A DNA stretch of 11,090 nucleotides from an uncultured Prevotella sp. (GTDB lineage Bacteria > Bacteroidota > Bacteroidia > Bacteroidales > Bacteroidaceae), in contig CALNBT010000198.1 of assembly GCA_937874345.1 (NCBI GenBank), forward strand, positions 1 through 11,090, given 5' to 3'. A model generated the notes under the pieces. That model had not been told where the DNA came from, did no database searches, and saw only the letters and a list, made by a program, of their open reading frames with translations. The position numbers were made by a program, and so were the translations under genes. Below, piece by piece: positions 6,712 through 11,090 of the stretch (position 1 is its first letter; the number at the start of each line of letters is the position of its first letter).

Positions 6712-7771
6712 GCAAAGAGATAAATATCAAAACGCATTTTTTATCTTCGGATTAGTCGTTTTGGCTATTATGGTGACTCAACTTGATTTCACAGAAGCGT
6801 GGGATGGGTTGCGTCATGCTGGTTATTGGTTCTTGGCTATTGTCATACTTTGGGCTTTCTTATATCTCTTCAATACGGCTTCATGGATGTTGATTATCAG
6901 GAGCGTTCAACGAGTTCCAAATGAAGATGGGGCAAGAATGACCAGTCATTTTGTAACCTCTTCAACCTCTTCATCTTCTTCACGAATCAGTTTTTGGTGG
7001 CTTTATAAAGTATCTGTATCGGGCTTTGCCTTGAATTATGCCACACCCGGAGGGTTAATGGGCGGTGAACCTTATCGTATCATGGAGTTGGCTCCGAAAA
7101 TTGGGACCGAGAGGGCATCGTCGTCTGTCATCTTATATGTGATGACTCATATCTTTTGTCATTTCTGTTTTTGGGGAATCTGCATCATTTTGTTTCTGAT
7201 TACTCAACCAGTAACGCTGTTTCTTAGATTGCTGCTGGGAGCAGCAGGTTTGTTTTGCGTACTGGGAATCTGGTTTTTTTTGAATGGTTATCGTAAAGGA
7301 TTGGCCGTTCGTATGCTGAATGTCCTCAGACATTTTCCTTATATTAGAAAGTGGTCAATGCCCTTTGTTGAAAAACACAAGGAACAATTGGATACCATCG
7401 ACAGACAGATTGCCGCCCTACATCGCCAAAGCAAGTCCACATTTGTTGCAGCCGTACTGTTGGAAGTCACTTGCCGGTTTATATCTGCCTTCGAAGTGAT
7501 GTTCGCTTTGCTGGTATTGACTAATCATGTCAGCTATTTGTTCTGTTTGTTCACGATCGCTTTTACAACATTGTTTGCTAATCTGTTATTCTTTATCCCA
7601 CTTCAGTTGGGAGGACGTGAAGGAGGTTTCTTGATGTCGATAACGCAATTGGGTATGTCGGCCAGTTCAGGAATATTCGTTGCTTTGCTGGTTCGACTAA
7701 GGGAATTGATTTGGACAGGCATCGGTCTGCTGATGATCAAGTTTCATCGCCGCCAAAAAGAAAGAAAATAA
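6623..7771 (+). CDS. Flippase-like / lysylphosphatidylglycerol synthase TM-domain membrane protein
   Basis: This 382-residue inner-membrane protein belongs to the family often annotated as lysylphosphatidylglycerol synthase TM region or flippase-like. Visible membrane segments lie at about 39-52, 68-86, 167-194, 198-220, 274-299, 303-327 and 345-371. Family signatures are SGFALNYATPGGLMGGEPYR (133-152), the counterpart of the usual N..PGG..GD/E..R motif, and QLGGREGG (328-335). No aminoacyl-transferase domain follows, so a lysyl-PG synthase role is unlikely. Its substrate is unknown; lipid or lipid-linked precursor transport is the family-level guess. A serine-rich loop (112-120) is encoded by a 9-bp tandem repeat. 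The ATG at 6623 overlaps the pdxA-like gene by 89 bp; the ATG at 6632 is equally plausible. The first later ATG (6770) falls inside the first membrane segment, so the overlap is probably real. Confidence 0.82.
   Translation: MNVMRKENEAVTTDPNVLPGLNAPEKPNNKQRDKYQNAFFIFGLVVLAIMVTQLDFTEAWDGLRHAGYWFLAIVILWAFLYLFNTASWMLIIRSVQRVPNEDGARMTSHFVTSSTSSSSSRISFWWLYKVSVSGFALNYATPGGLMGGEPYRIMELAPKIGTERASSSVILYVMTHIFCHFCFWGICIILFLITQPVTLFLRLLLGAAGLFCVLGIWFFLNGYRKGLAVRMLNVLRHFPYIRKWSMPFVEKHKEQLDTIDRQIAALHRQSKSTFVAAVLLEVTCRFISAFEVMFALLVLTNHVSYLFCLFTIAFTTLFANLLFFIPLQLGGREGGFLMSITQLGMSASSGIFVALLVRLRELIWTGIGLLMIKFHRRQKERK
6956..6982 (+). repeat. 9-bp tandem repeat, three units, in frame
   Basis: Two perfect copies of acctcttca (6956-6964, 6965-6973) are followed by a two-mismatch copy, tcttcttca (6974-6982). 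The unit is a multiple of three and encodes Thr-Ser-Ser, Thr-Ser-Ser, Ser-Ser-Ser in a cytoplasmic or periplasmic loop of the flippase-like protein. Gain or loss of a unit would keep the reading frame. Confidence 0.75.
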
Positions 7772-7833
7772 CACTTCTTTTTTCGAAGAATGTTTTCAGC
7801 AATGGTTAAAACCACATTCTAAAAAAGCGTAAA

Positions 7834-7856
7834 ATCTCTGCCAAATTTGCAGAGAT
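7834..7856. promoter_or_regulatory. 23-bp near-perfect dyad upstream of the sigma-54 activator gene
   Basis: ATCTCTGC (7834-7841) and GCAGAGAT (7849-7856) are perfect inverted repeats around CAAATTT. Inside the loop a further AA/TT pair matches, so only one base pair breaks symmetry in 23 bp. The dyad touches the TTTG taken as the -33 box (7846-7849). No T-run follows, so an operator is more likely than a terminator, though a hairpin ending the upstream transcript is possible. Confidence 0.5.
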
Positions 7857-7879
7857 ATAGAATAAATTGTGTAATTTTG
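7846..7879 (+). promoter_or_regulatory. Candidate promoter of the sigma-54 activator / lptE / secG run
   Basis: TTTG at 7846-7849 and TAATTTTG at 7872-7879 match the Bacteroidota -33 and -7 boxes, with a 22-bp spacer that is slightly long. The -7 box ends only 7 bp before the ATG at 7887, so a transcript from it would be nearly leaderless. Confidence 0.5.
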
Positions 7880-7886
7880 TCAACTA

Positions 7887-9149
7887 ATGAATACCTCAGA
7901 ACTGCAGAAAATTAAGCAGCGTTACAACATTGTTGGTAACTGCGATGGATTAAACAGAGCGTTGGATGTGGCTTTACAAGTTGCATCTACTGATTTGTCT
8001 GTGCTGATTGTTGGTGAAAGTGGAGTGGGAAAGGAAATCTTACCGCATATCATTCACGATCATTCTCCACGGAAGCGGGAGAGATATTTTGCAATCAACT
8101 GCGGTTCTATACCAGAAGGAACCATCGACAGCGAATTGTTCGGTCATGAGAAAGGGTCGTTTACCGGAGCCATTGGCGAAAGCGAAGGCTATTTTGGTAT
8201 CACCAACAAGGGCACTATCTTCTTGGATGAAGTGGGTGAGTTGCCTTTGGCTACTCAGGCCAGACTGCTCCGTGTATTAGAAACCGGCGAGTATATCCGG
8301 GTTGGTGGACAAACGGTGATGAAGACCGATGTTCGCATTGTGGCTGCGACCAATATCAATATGTCGAAGGCTGTCAGCGAAGGTCGTTTCAGAGAAGATC
8401 TTTATTATCGGCTCAACACAATACCAATCCAGATGCCTCCATTGAGAGACCGTGGAGAGGATATCCTGTTGCTGTTCCGGCTCTTCTCGATGCAGATGGC
8501 AGAAAAATACCATCTTCCAAAGATATCTTTGACAGAAGATGCCCAGCTGTTGATGCTGAATTATAAGTGGCCTGGCAATGTTAGGCAACTGAAGAATATC
8601 ACCGAGCAGATGTCTGTACTGGTACAGGATCGTATGATCAATGCTGAGATGCTGCAACAGTTTATCCCTCGTGACCCTCAGAGCATGCAATTGGCACCGA
8701 TTGGTTCGAAAGGGGGACATAATTATGAAAGCGAAAGAGACCTCCTATATAAGATATTGTATGAACTCCGTGGAAATATAAGCGACTTGCGCCGTGATGT
8801 AACCAGTCTGCGTCAGCAATTGGACGATGCACAGAGTTTGATGGGCGGGTCTGCTTATCAAGGACAACTGCAGGCTATCGCTGCAACAACTCATGCTTTT
8901 CCGACCGTTACGAACTCTAATAGTGTGCCAACAAAGACTGTTCCTGCACAAAATGTCGTTATACAAGAAGACGCAGTGGCTGAAGAATTGTCTGAATCCG
9001 AGAGCTTGAATCTGAACGATATCGGGCGGCAAATGGTAGAAAAAGCATTGGACCGGAATGGAGGAAACCGAAAAAAGGCGGCACAAGAATTAGGTATCTC
9101 TGATCGAACGCTATATAGAAGAATCAAACAATATGGACTTGATAAATAA
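7887..9149 (+). CDS. Sigma-54-dependent transcriptional activator without an N-terminal sensor domain
   Basis: This is a cytosolic AAA+ bacterial enhancer-binding protein that would remodel RpoN-RNA polymerase for open-complex formation. The AAA+ domain starts almost at once. Walker A is GESGVGKE (43-50). The sigma-54 contact loop is GSFTGA (90-95), in place of the classical GAFTGA. Walker B lies in GTIFLDEVGELP (109-120). The arginine-finger region is GRFREDLYYRL (166-176), and sensor II lies in WPGNVRQLKN (228-237). A linker of low similarity (about 265-375) includes a helical, coiled-coil-like part at 283-316. A Fis-type helix-turn-helix closes the protein (about 376-420, KKAAQELGISDRTLYRRI). 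No receiver, GAF, PAS or other sensor domain precedes the AAA+ module, so activity may be set by expression level or a partner protein. Its stop lies 17 bp inside lptE, which implies co-transcription. Targets cannot be read from this window. Confidence 0.93.
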   Translation: MNTSELQKIKQRYNIVGNCDGLNRALDVALQVASTDLSVLIVGESGVGKEILPHIIHDHSPRKRERYFAINCGSIPEGTIDSELFGHEKGSFTGAIGESEGYFGITNKGTIFLDEVGELPLATQARLLRVLETGEYIRVGGQTVMKTDVRIVAATNINMSKAVSEGRFREDLYYRLNTIPIQMPPLRDRGEDILLLFRLFSMQMAEKYHLPKISLTEDAQLLMLNYKWPGNVRQLKNITEQMSVLVQDRMINAEMLQQFIPRDPQSMQLAPIGSKGGHNYESERDLLYKILYELRGNISDLRRDVTSLRQQLDDAQSLMGGSAYQGQLQAIAATTHAFPTVTNSNSVPTKTVPAQNVVIQEDAVAEELSESESLNLNDIGRQMVEKALDRNGGNRKKAAQELGISDRTLYRRIKQYGLDK

Positions 9150-9684
9150 TGATCGTAGAGCATTCAGGCAAAAGCATGTTTTACGTTTGTTAGTTTCATG
9201 CTTGGTTTTGGCATCTATATTGGTTGGATGTTCTGTAAGCTATAAGTTTAACGGAGGTGTCATTGATTATACCAAGACAAAGACCATACAAATTGAGGAT
9301 TTTCCTATTCGAAGTAGTTTTGTTTGGGGACCCATGGGGCCGATGTTCAACAACGAATTGAAGGATGTATTTGCCAATCACACTAAACTGATTCAAGTGA
9401 AGCGGAATGGTGATATGAAGATAGAAGGTGAAATATTGCAGTATACACAACGTAACAAGTCGGTATCCAGCCAAGGTCAATCGGCACAGACAGAGCTGAC
9501 CATGACGGTCAACGTTCGATTTACAAACAATGCCAACCACAATGAAGACTTTGAAAAGCAATTTTCGTCTTCCAAAACATATGAAACAACCCAAAATCTA
9601 AGTGCCGTTCAGGAAGACTTGGTGTCTCAAATGGTGAAAGATCTAGCAGACCAAATCTTCAATGCTGCCGTAGCTAATTGGTAA
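9133..9684 (+). CDS. lptE: LptE-family lipoprotein (LPS-assembly)
   Basis: In Gram-negative bacteria LptE is an outer-membrane lipoprotein that plugs the LptD barrel and helps place LPS in the outer leaflet. The product has 183 residues. A positively charged N-terminus (RRAFRQKHVLR) and a hydrophobic stretch end in the lipobox LVGC, with C33 as the expected lipidated residue. After it comes VSYKFNGGVIDYTKTKTIQI, typical of Bacteroidota LptE-family proteins, and a small alpha/beta body. No other in-frame ATG lies before the signal sequence, so the start at 9133, inside the end of the activator gene (17-bp overlap), is well supported. The TPR gene follows after 18 bp. The symbol rests on the family pattern and operon position. 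Sequence conservation in this family is low, and no lptD is in the window. Confidence 0.82.
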   Translation: MDLINNDRRAFRQKHVLRLLVSCLVLASILVGCSVSYKFNGGVIDYTKTKTIQIEDFPIRSSFVWGPMGPMFNNELKDVFANHTKLIQVKRNGDMKIEGEILQYTQRNKSVSSQGQSAQTELTMTVNVRFTNNANHNEDFEKQFSSSKTYETTQNLSAVQEDLVSQMVKDLADQIFNAAVANW

Positions 9685-9702
9685 TTCGCAGCAACCACCA
9701 AC

Positions 9703-10461
9703 ATGGAATTAACCAGATTAATACAACATCCAGAATCAATGGATAAGGAGACGCTCTACGATTTGAGAAGTCTTCTTGCCCTATATCCGTATTATCAAAC
9801 GGCAAGACTGCTGATGTTGCAAAATCTGTATCTGCTTCATGACCCCACTTTCGATGAGGAGTTAAGGCGTGCATCGGTCTATATCTCGGATCGAAGGGTG
9901 CTGTTCAATTTGGTCGAGGCTGCTCATTACCAATGGAAACGAGTCACAAAGGAGGATGCTCAGTCTCAATCCGTCGAGAAGGGCGAGAGCCGTACGATCT
10001 CACTCATCGATAATTTCTTGGAAACAATCCCTCAAGAGGGTGAAGAAGCAGGGCATAAACGTAAACCGACCCCAGCCGATGCTGCAGTTGACTACGTGTC
10101 TTATCTGCTTGAGATAGAGAGTGAAGACGAGCATTTGAAAACAGAACAGGCTCCTCACTTGAAAGGCCAGAACTTGATAGATAGCTTTATCGAGAAAAAC
10201 GGAGACGGCAGAATTCAATTCAACGATACGGTTGAATTCCATCCTGACCTTGAAGATGAAAATCAGGAAGAGGCATCTGATGAAGGATATTTTACGGAAA
10301 CATTGGCCAAAATATACATTAAACAAGGCAGATATGAGCAAGCAATCGAAATTATTAAACGATTAAATTTGAATTATCCAAAAAAAAATAGTTATTTTGC
10401 AGACCAATTACGTTTTTTAGAGAAATTAATATTAAATAATAAAATAAATAAGCAGAAATGA
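9703..10461 (+). CDS. TPR-containing protein of unknown function, between lptE and secG
   Basis: I do not recognise a named function for this 252-residue protein. It has no signal peptide or membrane segment and is probably cytoplasmic. The N-terminal third (about 1-80) is helical, with LYDLRSLLALYPYYQTARLL (18-37). The middle is acidic and looks disordered, and it carries two related short motifs, LIDNFLETI (101-109) and LIDSFIEKN (158-166), which may be repeated binding elements. A single TPR-like helix pair, FTETLAKIYIKQGRYEQAIE (197-216), sits near a basic, Asn/Lys-rich C-terminus. A run of nine A bases (10380-10388) encodes part of PKKN (226-229). The gene lies 18 bp after lptE, and its stop overlaps the secG start (ATGA), so the three are almost certainly co-transcribed. 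A role in envelope biogenesis is inferred from context only. Confidence 0.8.
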   Translation: MELTRLIQHPESMDKETLYDLRSLLALYPYYQTARLLMLQNLYLLHDPTFDEELRRASVYISDRRVLFNLVEAAHYQWKRVTKEDAQSQSVEKGESRTISLIDNFLETIPQEGEEAGHKRKPTPADAAVDYVSYLLEIESEDEHLKTEQAPHLKGQNLIDSFIEKNGDGRIQFNDTVEFHPDLEDENQEEASDEGYFTETLAKIYIKQGRYEQAIEIIKRLNLNYPKKNSYFADQLRFLEKLILNNKINKQK

Positions 10462-10871
10462 TGTACACATTATTGATTGGATTTATCGTTCTTGCATCAT
10501 TGTTGATGATAGGAATCGTGCTGATCCAAGAATCAAAAGGAGGCGGTTTAGCTTCTAATTTCTCATCTTCTAACTCCATTATGGGCGTTAGGAAGACTAC
10601 TGATGTTGTAGAAAAGACAACTTGGGGATTGGCTATTGCTATGGTTGTCTTGAGTGTAGCTTGCGCTTATGTTGTTCCAACGGCTCAACATGAACAAAGC
10701 GTTTTGGAACAATCGGCTACCGAAACTCAGACAACAAATCCAAAGAACATGACTAATTTCGGTGCCAGTCAGCAAGCTCCTGCAGCAGGTGCTCAGAAGG
10801 GTGCTCCTGCAACACAAGGTACCAACGGCGCTACTCAGGCTCCGAAGATGCCTACAGCGCCTGCTAAATAA
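10458..10871 (+). CDS. secG: Preprotein translocase subunit SecG
   Basis: SecG is the small auxiliary subunit of the SecYEG channel in the inner membrane and assists SecA-driven export. The 137-residue product has two membrane segments (about 4-24 and 56-73). They are joined by the conserved glycine- and serine-rich loop beginning IGIVLIQESKGGGLASNFSS (18-37), with a further SIMG at 40-43, a strong SecG signature. A 64-residue Gln/Ala/Pro/Thr-rich tail follows the second helix, so the protein is longer than E. coli SecG (110 residues); this tail looks disordered. The start overlaps the stop of the TPR gene as ATGA. The adjacent ATG at 10461 could serve instead and would only remove one Met. 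It is the last gene of the run. Confidence 0.93.
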   Translation: MMYTLLIGFIVLASLLMIGIVLIQESKGGGLASNFSSSNSIMGVRKTTDVVEKTTWGLAIAMVVLSVACAYVVPTAQHEQSVLEQSATETQTTNPKNMTNFGASQQAPAAGAQKGAPATQGTNGATQAPKMPTAPAK

Positions 10872-10887
10872 TATATCGGACAAAAAA

Positions 10888-10926
10888 GTAATGGATTTAT
10901 TTGGCAAAAACAAATTTATCCATTAC
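10888..10926. promoter_or_regulatory. 39-bp imperfect dyad between secG and tRNA-His
   Basis: GTAATGGAT (10888-10896) and ATCCATTAC (10918-10926) are a perfect 9-bp inverted repeat. After two mismatched pairs the symmetry resumes with ATTTG (10899-10903) and CAAAT (10911-10915) around a 7-nt centre. As RNA from secG it would form a long hairpin, but no T-run follows. As DNA it covers the -33 box and the left end of the -7 box of the tRNA promoter. Confidence 0.6.
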
Positions 10927-10931
10927 CTTTG
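10900..10931 (+). promoter_or_regulatory. Promoter of tRNA-His
   Basis: TTTG (10900-10903), a 20-bp spacer and TACCTTTG (10924-10931) match both Bacteroidota promoter boxes exactly. Transcription would begin about 10938, some 26 nt upstream of the mature tRNA 5' end. Confidence 0.75.
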
Positions 10932-10963
10932 CACCCGCTTCCAATGAGGAAGTAATATACATG

Positions 10964-11037
10964 GTGGCCGTAGTTCAGTTGGTTAGAGCGTCAGATTGTG
11001 GTTCTGAATGTCGTGGGTTCGAGTCCCACCTGCCACC
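10964..11037 (+). tRNA. tRNA-His (anticodon GUG)
   Basis: The cloverleaf is complete: acceptor 10964-10970 with 11030-11036, D arm gttc/gagc, anticodon stem tcaga/tctga with loop TTGTGGT and anticodon GTG at 10998-11000, variable loop ATGTC, T stem gtggg/cccac with loop TTCGAGT. The base before the 5' end is G (10963) and can pair with discriminator C (11037), the G-1:C73 feature of tRNA-His. A full CCA is not encoded. The acceptor stem has a C-U opposition at pair 6-67 (10969/11031). Confidence 0.96.
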
Positions 11038-11041
11038 CATC

Positions 11042-11075
11042 AAAGCGAGAATCTTTTACAGGTTTTCGCTTTTTT
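11042..11075 (+). terminator. Intrinsic terminator after tRNA-His
   Basis: AAAGCGAGAA (11042-11051) and TTTTCGCTTT (11063-11072) form a 10-bp stem with one G-U pair and an 11-nt loop. A six-T run (11070-11075) closes it. It sits 5 nt after the tRNA and ends that transcript. Confidence 0.85.
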
Positions 11076-11090
11076 GTATTTGCTTGATTC

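Noticed and set aside
7755..7782. AAAAAGAA...TTCTTTTT inverted repeat at the end of the flippase-like gene as a terminator
   Set aside because: The stem is almost all A-T with a 12-nt loop and overlaps the stop codon, too weak to call with confidence.
10900..10926. TTTGGCA upstream of tRNA-His as a sigma-54 -24 element
   Set aside because: No GC doublet occurs at the required spacing downstream, and the region matches the housekeeping promoter exactly.

Overview
The window looks like a chromosomal segment of a Bacteroidota bacterium, most likely Prevotellaceae. Three things point there. Promoter candidates follow the Bacteroidota pattern TTTG-N19..22-TAnnTTTG, and clear Shine-Dalgarno sites are absent. 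A DUF4922 protein is present, a family I know mainly from Bacteroidales. The gene order sigma-54 activator, LptE-like lipoprotein, TPR protein, secG is one I associate with this phylum. GC content is moderate, and I see no insertion sequence, prophage, CRISPR array or sign of recent transfer.

Left part (minus strand, 1-3866): a two-gene unit. The upstream gene encodes a large fusion of a DUF4922 (GalT/HIT-like) half and a SpoIID/LytB half. It is followed after 22 bp by an AmpG-like major facilitator permease that runs off the left edge. A 460-bp divergent intergenic region (3867-4326) carries a promoter candidate for each side.

Middle (plus strand, 4327-7771): rlmN encodes the radical-SAM rRNA/tRNA adenine methyltransferase. 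After a 231-bp gap comes a pdxA-family gene whose usual metal-binding and substrate motifs are largely replaced. A flippase-like (lysylphosphatidylglycerol synthase TM-type) membrane protein follows and overlaps the pdxA-like gene by 89 bp.

Right part (plus strand, 7887-11090): a promoter with an adjacent dyad precedes a compact run. It holds a sensor-less sigma-54 activator, an LptE-type lipoprotein (17-bp overlap), a TPR protein of unknown role (18-bp gap) and secG (ATGA overlap). This is probably one envelope and secretion operon. After it a strong promoter embedded in a 39-bp dyad drives tRNA-His(GUG), which ends in a clear intrinsic terminator.

Most of the window is ordinary core genome. 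The points most worth a second look are the degenerate PdxA-like protein, the signal-peptide-less DUF4922-SpoIID fusion next to a muropeptide-type permease, and the two dyads placed on promoters. I did not find convincing evidence for a wholly new multi-gene system.
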